This document shows positions 25,602-34,266 of a DNA stretch of 64,000 nt, piece after piece. Positions within the stretch are counted from its first letter, which is position 1, and each line of letters starts with the position of its first letter. This DNA is from an uncultured Planctomycetota bacterium (GTDB lineage Bacteria > Planctomycetota > Planctomycetia > Gemmatales > HRBIN36). The stretch covers positions 1 through 64,000 of the forward strand of contig CALFAY010000038.1 in NCBI GenBank assembly GCA_937944855.1, read 5' to 3'. The notes beneath the pieces were generated by a model, which worked only from the letters and a program-made list of their open reading frames with translations, made no database searches and was not told the origin of the DNA. The translations under genes and the position numbers were made by a program.

Positions 25602-26027
25602 ATGGGGCTTCTCGACAGTGAAGCCGGCAAGAAGCGGCTGCTGTGCATCGAGATTCCGGTCATCGAGCGTTACAACCAGGGGCGGGATCCCGAGTTCCAG
25701 ATTCGGGCCGAGCGGCGCAACGGCAGCCTGGTGCTGTGCTACCGCCTGATGCCGACGCATAACGTGTACGAGCTGGAGACGCGGTTGTCGCCCAGCTATC
25801 CCCTGGTTCCTCCCGAGACGCGGGTCCTGACGCCCTTGCGTCATTGTCCGCATCTGCTGGAGGGGCAGACGCTGTGTCTGTGGCGCCAGGGCAGCAGCCG
25901 CGCCGCCAACCGCTGGGACCCGGCCAAGTTTACCTGCGTTTTCGCGGTACAGGCGGCCTGGCGCTGGCTGGCTTGCTACGAGATCTGGTACATGACCGGC
26001 GAGTGGCCGTTGCCCGACGCCAAGTGA
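25602..26027 (+). CDS. E2 (ubiquitin-conjugating)-like protein
   Basis: A 141-residue UBC-fold protein of the prokaryotic E2 group. After an N-terminal helix and strands, YELETRLSPSYPLVPPETRVL matches the YPxxPP turn of E2 enzymes. Then come RHCPHLLEGQTLCLW, where Cys92 sits at the place of the E2 catalytic cysteine (compare HPN...GxICL), and the tryptophan segment NRWDPAKFTC. C-terminal helices end in MTGEWPLP. The catalytic cysteine is present, so it could accept a modifier by thioester transfer from the E1-like protein encoded next. The gene lies 36 bases after the 60-residue gene and 24 bases before the E1-like gene. Confidence 0.83.
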   Translation: MGLLDSEAGKKRLLCIEIPVIERYNQGRDPEFQIRAERRNGSLVLCYRLMPTHNVYELETRLSPSYPLVPPETRVLTPLRHCPHLLEGQTLCLWRQGSSRAANRWDPAKFTCVFAVQAAWRWLACYEIWYMTGEWPLPDAK

Positions 26028-26051
26028 CCGGTCACGCCAAGGGAGGGACCG

Positions 26052-26873
26052 ATGGCCCACGTCGTCCAAGTCGGCGCCGGCAGCGGGGGCATCGTCGTCC
26101 TCGACTTGATCTGCCGGGATCGCCGCGTTACCGCCCTGACCCTCATCGAGCCGGACGTTTACAAGGCCCATAACGTCGAACGCCATTATTTTCCAGCCGA
26201 TCAGGTCGGCCGCTCCAAGGCGGAACTGGCGCGGGACTGGGTCCTCCAGCATCGCTCAGACCTGTCTGTTACCCTTCTCAGCAGAGACCTCACCGATCCC
26301 GCGTCGCAAACCGAAATCGAAGCTGCGGTCGCCACAGCGGATGTCGGCGTGTGCGCCGTGGACAACGAACCGGCCAAGTATCATTGGGACGTGCTGATGC
26401 GTCGGCACCGCAAGCCGTGGACGCTCGGGGAAGTGCTCAGCGGCGGCATCGGGGGATTCGTCCATCGCTTCGTGCCGGACGGACCCTGCTACGGCTGCGT
26501 GGCCAGCTACCTGAAACGATCCGTGGAAACCGACCGGCCGCCGACGCCGGACTACTCGCAGCCGGGAGGCCCGGTGTATGAAGTGACCATTCCGGCGGGC
26601 AAGGCGTCGATCCACGCCATCGCCTCGCTTCATGCCGTGGCCACCTTGCAAATGCTCAGCGATCCCTTAAAAGTCCCAGGCGACGGCGTGACGAGCGTGC
26701 TGTTGACACTGGAACGCGTTCCCGATGTATTCGACGAGGCTTTCCGCACTTATCGGTTCCGGATTCCGCGGTTGGAGAATTGCTTGATCTGCCAGCCGCC
26801 GCCGGTGCCCTCCTCGTCGGAGGATCTCGATGCACAACTGGCTCAAGCACTGGCGCGATTGGGCGATGCGTGA
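26052..26873 (+). CDS. E1/ThiF/MoeB-like adenylating enzyme
   Basis: A 273-residue Rossmann-fold activating enzyme that adenylates the C-terminus of a small carrier protein. Seen: the nucleotide loop VVQVGAGSGGIVVLDLI (residues 4-20), the IEPDVYKAHNVERHYF segment with the arginine that contacts ATP, GRSKAELA and the aspartate in VCAVDNEPAKY. Two CxxC pairs (C146/C149 in CYGC, C244/C247 in CLIC) match the zinc knuckle of ThiF/MoeB. A separate transthiolation cysteine cannot be assigned. GGGAGGG lies 5 nt before the ATG. Its 3' end overlaps the next gene by 44 bases. Together with the E2-like and JAMM genes it makes a conjugation/deconjugation set. Confidence 0.88.
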   Translation: MAHVVQVGAGSGGIVVLDLICRDRRVTALTLIEPDVYKAHNVERHYFPADQVGRSKAELARDWVLQHRSDLSVTLLSRDLTDPASQTEIEAAVATADVGVCAVDNEPAKYHWDVLMRRHRKPWTLGEVLSGGIGGFVHRFVPDGPCYGCVASYLKRSVETDRPPTPDYSQPGGPVYEVTIPAGKASIHAIASLHAVATLQMLSDPLKVPGDGVTSVLLTLERVPDVFDEAFRTYRFRIPRLENCLICQPPPVPSSSEDLDAQLAQALARLGDA

Positions 26874-28134
26874 ATTCTGGTGGCTCTTGCAACGGCACAA
26901 CAACCTCCGCATCACGGACATCTTTTGCTGCTACGAAAAGGCCGGGATCATCGTCCGCAACGAGCCGATCCCCTGGAACGCTGATGCGGTCCTCGTCGAA
27001 GTCCTGGTCCGCTTTCCCCCGGGAGCCGTCCGCCGCAAAAGCGACTTCTCCCTCCGCAGCCCAGCTCTGGACGCGGTGGTGCCGGCCTCATCTCTCCAGC
27101 GCCGCGGGGCCGAGGACTGCTTCGTCGTGCTTTTCCGCTTCTGCCCGGTTCGGGAGTTGCCGAGCATCGAGGTCCTGTGGAGAGACCGGCCGGTGGTCCG
27201 GACGGCCGTGCCTACCATCTCGCCGACGGAGTTTCTGGCTGGACTGCGGATCGAGCAGCCGACCACGTTCGCGCGCCTGGGGGATTACACGGTTCCCTGC
27301 CGGGCCATTCCGATCAAGCAGTGTACGGGGCTGCTGGCCGCGGCCCTCCTGCAAAGCTCCACGAGCCTGCTGCCGCTTGCTGACCTGGATCTCCATGTGG
27401 AGTTCGTGGAATATACCCGACAGGGGGGTTATGGCCGAGGTGGGTTCCGCGATAGCTCACCGCACGACGGGGAACAGCAACTGGAGGGCAACCGCTACGT
27501 CGTTCCGGTGCGGCTGACTGGCTCCCAGCTGGCCCGGAAGGAGGCCCAGGTCATCGTTGCCGCCCCGCGGCCGCCGAAGCGGACCGGCGTCTGGGCGGTT
27601 TCCTGGAAGACGGGACGGCAGACTTTGGCCCGCACGGAAGTTCGCATCCTCGCCAAGAAGGCCCTCGCTCGCTCCCTGTACCTGGCCGACTCCCGATACG
27701 TCCATCAAGACAAACTCGGCCGTCTGAACATCACCAAGGTCCTGCCCACACTGGGACCCGGCGAGCGGCTCGGCCCCTGCTTCCTGATCGCCAGCCGGGA
27801 GGAAGGACTGGCCGCCCTTTGTTCCCTGGAAGTAGTCGGCCGACAACGAGGCCAGTCGCTTCAGCCCCTGGACGCCCAGCAGGTCCTCGTCACTGACGTG
27901 CCGACGCCCCTGGCCCCCGGCACAGTCAGCGAAGCCGATCTGCAAAACCTGATCGCCTTCGAGCTTAGGCAAGGAAGTCAGGTACTGGGAGCGATCTCGA
28001 CCTGCCCCGCTCCCACGGCCACTTTCACCAGCGAGGGCGGCTTCAAACCGCCCCCGGAGGAACATCCGTGGAGCCCGGCTTCCGACGAGGAACTCAATGC
28101 CCGGCTTCAACGGCTCAGCTCCGCCCCGGGCTGA
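26830..28134 (+). CDS. Unknown 434-residue protein ending the conjugation operon
   Basis: I do not recognise this protein. It opens with a Trp-rich amphipathic stretch (MHNWLKHWRDWAMREFWWLLQRHNN), followed by mostly beta-rich sequence: about residues 55-180, then a Gly/Asp-rich linker near 200 (GGYGRGGF), then 220-400, and a short Pro/Glu-rich helical tail. There is no signal peptide or clear membrane helix, no RING-type cysteine/histidine cluster and no obvious beta-grasp domain. The start at 26830 is supported by GGAGG with a 6-nt spacing although it lies inside the E1-like gene; an alternative ATG is at 26866. Tight coupling suggests it works with the E1/E2 pair, perhaps as target, scaffold or ligase-like factor. 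Confidence 0.8.
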   Translation: MHNWLKHWRDWAMREFWWLLQRHNNLRITDIFCCYEKAGIIVRNEPIPWNADAVLVEVLVRFPPGAVRRKSDFSLRSPALDAVVPASSLQRRGAEDCFVVLFRFCPVRELPSIEVLWRDRPVVRTAVPTISPTEFLAGLRIEQPTTFARLGDYTVPCRAIPIKQCTGLLAAALLQSSTSLLPLADLDLHVEFVEYTRQGGYGRGGFRDSSPHDGEQQLEGNRYVVPVRLTGSQLARKEAQVIVAAPRPPKRTGVWAVSWKTGRQTLARTEVRILAKKALARSLYLADSRYVHQDKLGRLNITKVLPTLGPGERLGPCFLIASREEGLAALCSLEVVGRQRGQSLQPLDAQQVLVTDVPTPLAPGTVSEADLQNLIAFELRQGSQVLGAISTCPAPTATFTSEGGFKPPPEEHPWSPASDEELNARLQRLSSAPG

Positions 28135-28158
28135 TCCGGGCCAAGGGCGTGGCAGCCT

Positions 28159-28809
28159 TTACCAACGCAGGTTCTTGACCAGATCATCCACGATCCTGAG
28201 GGCTTCCTCGCGGTAGATCTTCGGGAAGGTAGCCCGCAGCTTGACCTTCCAGCGCTCCCGCTCGTCCGGCCCGGTCTCGAAGATGTACACGACCCCCGCT
28301 TCCTTCTCATTTAGCGAAGGCCCACTGTCCACCAGCACCTTGAAACCGGGACGTTCGTTGACGGTGACGGCATCGGGCTTGGCGACCTTGTCCTTGCCGT
28401 AGAGCATTTGCAGCAGATCATGTTCGATGCCGTAGGTTTCGCGCTGCTGCTGGCCGTCGGTGTTGGGTACGGGAACCCGCCGAGCCACGCCGTCGATCAC
28501 GTCCTTGAGTTCCACCAGCAGAGGCGACCAGGAAAGCATGACGTCGATGGTCATGTCGCCGGGGTTTTTGGCTCCACGGCGGACGATGAGGTAGGAAGTG
28601 CGTCCCACGGCCCGGGGCGGAAGCACCTCCCATCCTTCGAGGACAAGGAAGCGGCTTTGCGACGGCCCGTGTTGGAACGCCTTGCCGTTCTCGACAGGCT
28701 GGAGGTCCCCGGCGGCATCCGGCCTCTGTTGATCCTGGGCGGCCAGCGGGCCGGCAACGCAACTCAGAAGGATGACCAGTGCGATTTTCGACGGGAATTT
28801 CCAAAGCAT
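28159..28809 (-). CDS. Exported protein of unknown function
   Basis: A 216-residue protein with a classic signal peptide (MLWKFPSKIALVILLSCVAGPLAAQ) and a soluble domain. That domain reads like a small beta-rich sensor or binding fold (FLVLEGWEVLPPRAVGRTSYLIVRRG; RATFPKIYREEALRIVDDLVKNLRW). No catalytic motif is evident. The ATG at 28809 is chosen over 28857 because it begins the signal peptide and AAGGAG lies 11 nt upstream. It follows the hydroxyacid dehydrogenase gene in the same direction. It probably acts in the periplasm or paryphoplasm. Confidence 0.75.
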   Translation of the reverse strand: MLWKFPSKIALVILLSCVAGPLAAQDQQRPDAAGDLQPVENGKAFQHGPSQSRFLVLEGWEVLPPRAVGRTSYLIVRRGAKNPGDMTIDVMLSWSPLLVELKDVIDGVARRVPVPNTDGQQQRETYGIEHDLLQMLYGKDKVAKPDAVTVNERPGFKVLVDSGPSLNEKEAGVVYIFETGPDERERWKVKLRATFPKIYREEALRIVDDLVKNLRW

Positions 28810-28853
28810 CACGAGGAGAACTCCTTGGTGCAAGCCTCTGGATGTGTTTCCGA

Positions 28854-29849
28854 TCATGGTCTGCGTCTGTGGGCCGCCACTTCCGGATTGACCCAGGCCG
28901 GAAGGTCGCGTCCCTGGACCCCGGCGAGCAGGTTGTCGGCGGCAATGACGGCCATCGCGTTCCGAGTTCCGACCGTAGCGCTGGCGATGTGCGGGGCCAC
29001 GATCACGTTCGGCAGTTTCAGAAGGGGGTCGTCCGGGGAGGGCGGCTCCGGGTCGGTCACGTCCAGACCGGCGGCGAAGATCACGCCGTCCCGCAACGCC
29101 TCATACAGGGCCTTCTGATCGTGCAGCGGTCCCCGGGCAGTGTTGATGAAGACGGCGGTCCGCTTCATCCTGCGGAACTGCTCGGCCCCGAACATCCCGC
29201 GGGTCTTGTCATTCAAATCGGTGTGGACCGATACGAAGTCCGATTCCCGCAGCAACGTGTCCAGATCCACCTGCCGCGCGCCCAGTTCCCGCTCCGCCTT
29301 TTCATTTTTATACACGTCGTGATAGAGAATCTGCATCCCCCATCCGCCGTGGCAGCGCTTCGCCATAGCGAAGCCGATGCGGCCCATGCCGACGATGCCG
29401 AGCGTGCGGCCGACCAGATCCTGCCCCAGATGGCCCATCGGCTCCCAGGTCTTCCATTTGCCGGCGAGCGTGTAGAGATGCCCTTCGACCAGGCGGCGAG
29501 CGGCGGCGATGAGCAGACAGAAGGCCATGTCCGCGGTGGCATCGGTCAGAACGCCCGGCGTATTGCCGACGCAGATGCCCCGCTGCGTGGCGGCCGCCAC
29601 GTCAATGTTGTTGAATCCGACGGCGTAATTGCTGACGACCTTGAGACGCGGGGCGGCATCGAGCAGGGCGACATCAATGCGGTCGGTCAGCAGGGACAGC
29701 AGGCCGTCGCAGTCGGCGACCTTCTGGCGAATCACCTCGTAAGGCGGCGGCAGCGGGTCAGTCCAGACCTCGGTTTCGCAAGCCTCTCGGATCCGGGCCA
29801 GACCGGCTTCGGGGATGATGCGGGTGACGAAGACCTTGGGACGGCCCAC
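28854..29849 (-). CDS. D-isomer-specific 2-hydroxyacid dehydrogenase (glyoxylate/hydroxypyruvate reductase-like)
   Basis: A 331-residue NAD(P)-dependent dehydrogenase. Seen: LLSLLTDRIDVALLDAAPRLKVVSNYAVGFNNIDV, the nucleotide-binding VGRTLGIVGMGRIGFAMAKR, the substrate-binding arginine in FINTARGPLHDQKAL, GLDVTDPEPP with the catalytic glutamate region, and the catalytic histidine in IVAPHIASAT. It resembles glyoxylate reductases of the GyaR group more than phosphoglycerate dehydrogenase and lacks an ACT domain. The start is a GTG at 29849 with AAAGGAG upstream; the track start at 29927 overlaps the promoter. Confidence 0.9.
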   Translation of the reverse strand: MGRPKVFVTRIIPEAGLARIREACETEVWTDPLPPPYEVIRQKVADCDGLLSLLTDRIDVALLDAAPRLKVVSNYAVGFNNIDVAAATQRGICVGNTPGVLTDATADMAFCLLIAAARRLVEGHLYTLAGKWKTWEPMGHLGQDLVGRTLGIVGMGRIGFAMAKRCHGGWGMQILYHDVYKNEKAERELGARQVDLDTLLRESDFVSVHTDLNDKTRGMFGAEQFRRMKRTAVFINTARGPLHDQKALYEALRDGVIFAAGLDVTDPEPPSPDDPLLKLPNVIVAPHIASATVGTRNAMAVIAADNLLAGVQGRDLPAWVNPEVAAHRRRP

Positions 29850-30222
29850 GACGGCTCCTTTCTGTGCAGGCTTCGAGCACGGGCGAACCTTGCCGCGTTG
29901 TTCAACGATCCTTGGGCATTGTACCACGGCGGCAGGGGAGCGCGGCTGGGCAGCGGCGAAAAGCGGGACAGCCGGCCGCGGGGGGAGGCCGGCTGTCGTC
30001 GGGGGAACAGGGGGTTGTTACGGTCAGGCCCATCCGTGGGGCGGCCTCCGTTTCCCAGGTGTTCTGGCCGAGCGGTGTGGCTCTCCGAGGACCACTGTAC
30101 CCAGCTAAGTAAATCGGCTGTTGCTCCGCCAACCGTTGGCAGGCCTCGGCTGATTGACGCGGCCGGGCTGGCGGCAGTCCGGCGCGTCAGGAACAGACAG
30201 CAGATTCGGACGCCTCGGTGCG
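29850..30222. other. Intergenic region between hemA and the hydroxyacid dehydrogenase
   Basis: About 370 bases without a credible gene. It holds a strong hairpin near 29970-29999 (ACAGCCGGCC ... GGCCGGCTGT, 10-bp stem). On the minus strand only CCCGCTTTTCG follows it, so it is at best a weak terminator for hemA. The extended -10 promoter at 29918-29926 also lies here. Confidence 0.5.
29918..29926 (-). promoter_or_regulatory. Extended -10 promoter of the hydroxyacid dehydrogenase
   Basis: Minus-strand TGGTACAAT fits the extended -10 consensus, about 70 nt before the GTG start. No good -35 box is seen. Confidence 0.4.
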
Positions 30223-31494
30223 TCACTCCCGCAGCCGGAACAGCTTATAGATCGCTTCCAGCAGGCCGCTGCCTTCGTCGTGGCCCTGTTCGCGGATGAC
30301 CGACAGGGGAGCGTGCAGGAGTTTGTTCTGCAACAGGCGGAACGCGCCTTCGATAACGGCCAGATCATCTGGTGCGAGTTTGCCGTTGAGTTTCCGAAAA
30401 CACTCGGCCTGCACCTCCCGACGGATGCTCTCCCACTGCTCGTACAGCTTGGCAATGGCCGGGGCCGCTCGACGACGCGACCAGTCTTTCAAAAACCGTT
30501 CCTGCTCGGTTCGGATGATCGCCTCGACGGCGGGGACGTGCTTGAGGCGGTTGCGCAGGACGTGTTCCCGGATCGCCTGCAAGTCGTCGATGTTGATGAG
30601 CAGATCGACCGCGTCGAGATGAATCAGTCGGGGATCGAAGTCGCGGGGCACGGCGATGTCGATGATGGCGACGGGGCGGCCCTGACGCTGCGGCACCAGG
30701 CGTTGGAAGCGTTCGAGGCTGACGATCGGCTCGGGCGCGCCGGTCGTGCTGAGGATGACGTCGGCGGAGATCAAGCATTGGTCCAGATTCTCGAAGGGCA
30801 CCGGCACGCCGTCGCACAGGGCAGCGACTTCGCGGGCCTTGTCCGGACTGCGGTTGGTGACCAGGATGCGGCCGGGCTTCAGGGACTTCAGGTGCTTGAG
30901 CGTCAGTTCGCCCATCTTGCCCGCGCCGATGACGAGGATGGTCTTGTCGCCGAAGTGGTCGAAAACCTGCTTCAGGTAATCGACGGCGAGGCTGGACACG
31001 GACGCCTTGCCCTGGGCGATGCCGGTTTCGCTGCGGACCCGTTTGCCGACCACCCGGGCGTGTTGGAACAAGGCGTGCAGCACCGGGCCGACCGTGCCAG
31101 CCTGCTGGGCCTTCTCGTAGGCGTCCTTGACCTGCCCGGCGATCTGCCCTTCGCCGAGCACCAGACTGTCCAGACTGCTGACCACGCGGAAGAGATGGTG
31201 GACCGCATCGGCCCCCTGCCGGGCATACAGAGCAGGACGCACCTTCGCCGTGGGAAGACCGTGGAACTCCCCCAAAAACTCGGCGATCAGGTCCACATCG
31301 GGCAGGGCTTCGCCGGAAAGTCCGGCCAGGTAGATTTCGACGCGATTACAGGTGTCGAGGAGGACCGCTTCGGTGCCGTAGCGGGCGGACAACTCGCCCA
31401 GCGCCCGGGGCAGCTTGTCGCCGGGAAAGGCCAGCAGTTCCCGCAGTTCCATGGGCGCGGTGCGGAAATTGGCTCCGACCACGATCAGCCTCAT
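30223..31494 (-). CDS. hemA: Glutamyl-tRNA reductase
   Basis: Reduces glutamyl-tRNA to glutamate-1-semialdehyde, the first committed step of C5 tetrapyrrole synthesis. The 423-residue product begins MRLIVVGANFRTAPMELRE and carries the catalytic cysteine in LLDTCNRVEIYL (about residue 49). It has SLVLGEGQIAGQVKDAY, the NADPH domain ILVIGAGKMGELTLKHL, DIAVPRDFDPRL and a C-terminal dimerisation helix region. Its ATG overlaps the stop of the upstream hemX-like gene by 4 bases, so the two are translationally coupled. Confidence 0.96.
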   Translation of the reverse strand: MRLIVVGANFRTAPMELRELLAFPGDKLPRALGELSARYGTEAVLLDTCNRVEIYLAGLSGEALPDVDLIAEFLGEFHGLPTAKVRPALYARQGADAVHHLFRVVSSLDSLVLGEGQIAGQVKDAYEKAQQAGTVGPVLHALFQHARVVGKRVRSETGIAQGKASVSSLAVDYLKQVFDHFGDKTILVIGAGKMGELTLKHLKSLKPGRILVTNRSPDKAREVAALCDGVPVPFENLDQCLISADVILSTTGAPEPIVSLERFQRLVPQRQGRPVAIIDIAVPRDFDPRLIHLDAVDLLINIDDLQAIREHVLRNRLKHVPAVEAIIRTEQERFLKDWSRRRAAPAIAKLYEQWESIRREVQAECFRKLNGKLAPDDLAVIEGAFRLLQNKLLHAPLSVIREQGHDEGSGLLEAIYKLFRLRE

Positions 31495-32309
31495 GGCCCG
31501 CCTCCGCTGGGATGCGCACTGGGCCAGATGTACTGCACGACATACGCCAGCAGCAGGATTCCGAAGGCCAGCATGGTTCCGACAGCCATGCGGCGGCCCT
31601 GGATGTGCAGTCCGTATCGCAAGTACAGCAACAGGGCGAAGACGATCCAGAACAAGCCGGTCACGATCACTTTCGGATCGGTCAGGCTGAACTCCTCATA
31701 GTTGAGCAGCAGGGCCAGGCCGACCAGCAGGCCGGCCGTAAACAGCGGAAATGCCCAGGTGATCGCCCGCCGGTTCATGGCTTCCAGCCGTTCCAGGCTG
31801 AGCAGTTGAATCCCCTCGCCCGGCGGGGCCTTGTGTTTCAGTTTCCACGCCTGCACCAGAAACATCACGCTGGCGACGAAGCCGACGCTCAGCCCGACCG
31901 ACCCCAGGATCAGCAGCACCGCATGGAGCCAGGCCCAGGCCCAGAGATTTTCCGGCGTCGGCGGGATGGTCGGCTCGCTGGCGATGATGAGCTTGGCGAC
32001 CAGCACCAGCACCAGCACGACCGGCAGGACGAACACGCCCCAGGCCAGCCGCGGATGGTGCAAGGCCCCGACCAGATAGAAGATCGCCAGCACCCACGAC
32101 ACGAACAGCAGACTGCTCGGTCCGCCCTGCATCGGCAGACCGTGATAGACCACATAGATGGTATGGGCGAACAGTCCGGCAGCACTGACGATCAAGGCGG
32201 CGATGCGGCGGAATTCCGACCGGCCCAGCAGAAGCTGGATCGCCTCCACAAACAGGGCCACGCCGTAACTGGCCGCGAAACAGAGGATGGTGATCCGTTC
32301 CAGCATCAC
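31491..32309 (-). CDS. Cytochrome c assembly-type membrane protein, HemX/CcsA-like
   Basis: A 272-residue integral membrane protein with about eight hydrophobic segments and the Trp-rich WAWAWLHAVLLILG stretch of the cytochrome c assembly (CcmC/CcsA) family, which handles haem at the membrane. It directly precedes hemA with an ATGA overlap. In Bacillus a hemX gene of this family sits next to hemA and affects HemA levels, so a HemX-like role is the best guess by context. A true cytochrome c synthase partner (CcsB) is not adjacent. Confidence 0.82.
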   Translation of the reverse strand: MMLERITILCFAASYGVALFVEAIQLLLGRSEFRRIAALIVSAAGLFAHTIYVVYHGLPMQGGPSSLLFVSWVLAIFYLVGALHHPRLAWGVFVLPVVLVLVLVAKLIIASEPTIPPTPENLWAWAWLHAVLLILGSVGLSVGFVASVMFLVQAWKLKHKAPPGEGIQLLSLERLEAMNRRAITWAFPLFTAGLLVGLALLLNYEEFSLTDPKVIVTGLFWIVFALLLYLRYGLHIQGRRMAVGTMLAFGILLLAYVVQYIWPSAHPSGGGP

Positions 32310-32369
32310 CCCCTATTTTACAGACAGCAACGAGTCGGCGAACGCCCCGCCGCTCGCCGGCCAGGCTCG

Positions 32370-33692
32370 CTAGTCAGCGGGAATCAGGCCCTTGTGGACC
32401 TGCCCGTTGCGGAGCAGAAAGACCTTCAGCGGGTAGAAGCTGGACAGTTCCGGCTGACGCAGCACGTAGGCGACGTTGTCGAGATTGATCGTTTCCCACT
32501 GGTGCAGGCCGACGACGATGTCGCCCCGCTGGATGCCGGCCTTGGCTCCCGGCCCGTTGGGCTGGACCTCCGTCACCAGCAGGCCGCCGCGGAGCGTGCC
32601 GTTGCTCCGGCTGATCGCTTCCGACGGAGCAGGATTGAGCCGCAGTCCGAGCTTCCGCCAGGCCAACTCGCTGGAACTGACGACCTGACTGGGTTGCGGA
32701 ATCAGTTCCAGGTCCTGTTCGCCGTCCGCTCTTCGGACCCGAACCGGCAGCGGTTCGCCCGGTTTGGCGTGCAGAAGGATCCGTTCGATGTCGAGGCTGT
32801 TGTGAACCGGCACGTCGCCGAGCCGCACGATGATGTCGCCGCTGCGCAGTCCGGCCTTTTCCGCCGGTCCGGCATTTTCGATCCGTTCCACTTCCAGCGA
32901 CCAGGGCGGCGACTGGCGGACGTCGATGCGGTTACGGTAGCCGAAGCCCGGCCAGACATCGTTGCGCCGCCTCCGGGCCAGCATCTCCGTCACCACCATG
33001 ACCATCTGATCGCTGGGAATGGCGAAGCCGATGCCCTGGGCGCCGGCGCGGATGGCCACGTTGACGCCGATCAGTTCCCCGTCGATGTTCAGCAGCGGAC
33101 CTCCCGAGTTGCCCGGATTGATGCTGGCGTCGGTCTGGATCAGCGATTTGTAGGAGATGTCCTTGTTGAGCGTGACGTCGCGGTGCAACGCACTGATGAT
33201 GCCGACGGTGACGGTGTGTTCATAGCCGAAGGCATTGCCGATGGCAATGACCGTCTCGCCCACCATCAGATCGCTGGAAGTGCCGATGGGAATGGTCGGC
33301 AGCGGCCGGGGCACGTCGATTTTCAGCAGGGCCAGGTCGTATTCCCGATCCCGGTCCAAAACGCGGGCCACGTGGGTCGTGCCGTCGCTGAGCCGGACTC
33401 GCAACAGGGACACGTCTTCAATAACGTGGTGGTTGGTGACGATGTAGCCGCGGGGGTCGATGATGATGCCGGTGCCCATGCCGTTGCTGCGTTGCTGGGC
33501 GGGGACGGCTTCCGGCCGTTGCAGCGTGCCGTTGGAGCCGGTGCTGCGTTCGCTATGGATGTTGACGACGGCGGGCTTGACCCGTTCCACCACCTCGACG
33601 ATGGCCGAGCGGCGGGACGCGGGACCGGCCCACGCCGCCGCAACAACACAGGTCACAATCACTCCGAGGGGCACAAGACGATGCAGACTCAT
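32370..33692 (-). CDS. HtrA/Deg-type trypsin-like serine protease with two PDZ domains
   Basis: Exported quality-control protease, 440 residues. N-terminal signal or anchor LVPLGVIVTCVVAAAWAGP; protease domain with NHHVIED (His), REYDLALLKID (Asp) and SINPGNSGGPLLN (Ser). Two C-terminal PDZ domains follow (about 270-340, GPAEKAGLRSGDIIVRLGDVPV; about 365-435, GPGAKAGIQRGDIVVGLHQWETI). The catalytic triad is complete. The ATG at 33692 with GGAAG upstream starts the signal peptide; the track start at 33770 adds an unlikely segment. Confidence 0.92.
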   Translation of the reverse strand: MSLHRLVPLGVIVTCVVAAAWAGPASRRSAIVEVVERVKPAVVNIHSERSTGSNGTLQRPEAVPAQQRSNGMGTGIIIDPRGYIVTNHHVIEDVSLLRVRLSDGTTHVARVLDRDREYDLALLKIDVPRPLPTIPIGTSSDLMVGETVIAIGNAFGYEHTVTVGIISALHRDVTLNKDISYKSLIQTDASINPGNSGGPLLNIDGELIGVNVAIRAGAQGIGFAIPSDQMVMVVTEMLARRRRNDVWPGFGYRNRIDVRQSPPWSLEVERIENAGPAEKAGLRSGDIIVRLGDVPVHNSLDIERILLHAKPGEPLPVRVRRADGEQDLELIPQPSQVVSSSELAWRKLGLRLNPAPSEAISRSNGTLRGGLLVTEVQPNGPGAKAGIQRGDIVVGLHQWETINLDNVAYVLRQPELSSFYPLKVFLLRNGQVHKGLIPAD

Positions 33693-33943
33693 GGTGCTTC
33701 CGCGGCATCTTTCGGGTTTTGGAGGGCCTGTTGCGCTGAGTGGTCGCTCCGTCCATCGTCCACGATCCACGGCGATCTTCAGCAGGCGTTACCGATTCGC
33801 CAGTTTCACAGCGGGTCCAGGCGCGGATTGGAAGCATCTTGCCAAGCGCGCCCAGGCTGGCAATTGGGAAAGGCGTAGCCGACACGCTGCTTGTAGGGGA
33901 ATTGCCTGGACCGCCCCAAAAACCTGCCAGAAAGAACCGAGTC

Positions 33944-34261
33944 ATGAGTAGCCAGAACCGCAAACAGCAGATCGAAGCCCTGCTTCAGGAAGACCCCCAT
34001 GATCCGTTCCTCCGCTACGCTCTGGCGATGGAGTATGTCAGTTCCGGCGATGACGCGATGGCCGTGGAACACTTCACGCAGTTGCTGCGGGAGCATCCCG
34101 ACTACGTTCCCGGCTACATGCAGTTTGGCCAGACCTTGACCCGCCTGAACCGGCTTGACCAGGCCCGGCAGGTGTTCCAGCAGGGCATCGCCGCTGCCCT
34201 CCGCACCGCGGACGCCCACGCCGCCGAGGAGATGCGGGCCATGCTCGCCGTTCTGACCTGA
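33944..34261 (+). CDS. Small TPR protein
   Basis: A 105-residue helical repeat protein. Helices pair as tetratricopeptide repeats: DPFLRYALAMEYVSSGDDAMAVEHFTQLLREHPDYVPGYMQFGQTLTRLNRLDQARQVFQQGI. There is no signal peptide. The ATG at 33944 is used; the longer frame from 33740 is non-repetitive and lies in the divergent promoter region with htrA. Such proteins usually mediate protein contacts; the partner is unknown. Confidence 0.8.
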   Translation: MSSQNRKQQIEALLQEDPHDPFLRYALAMEYVSSGDDAMAVEHFTQLLREHPDYVPGYMQFGQTLTRLNRLDQARQVFQQGIAAALRTADAHAAEEMRAMLAVLT

Positions 34262-34266
34262 ACGCT

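Noticed and set aside
29970-29999. Ten-bp hairpin as hemA terminator
   Set aside because: It lies over 200 nt after the hemA stop and lacks a proper U-run, so it is mentioned only as intergenic content.
31512-33878. 788-codon plus-strand ORF
   Set aside because: Antisense to the hemX-like and htrA genes; Gln/Asp/His-rich composition typical of antisense frames.
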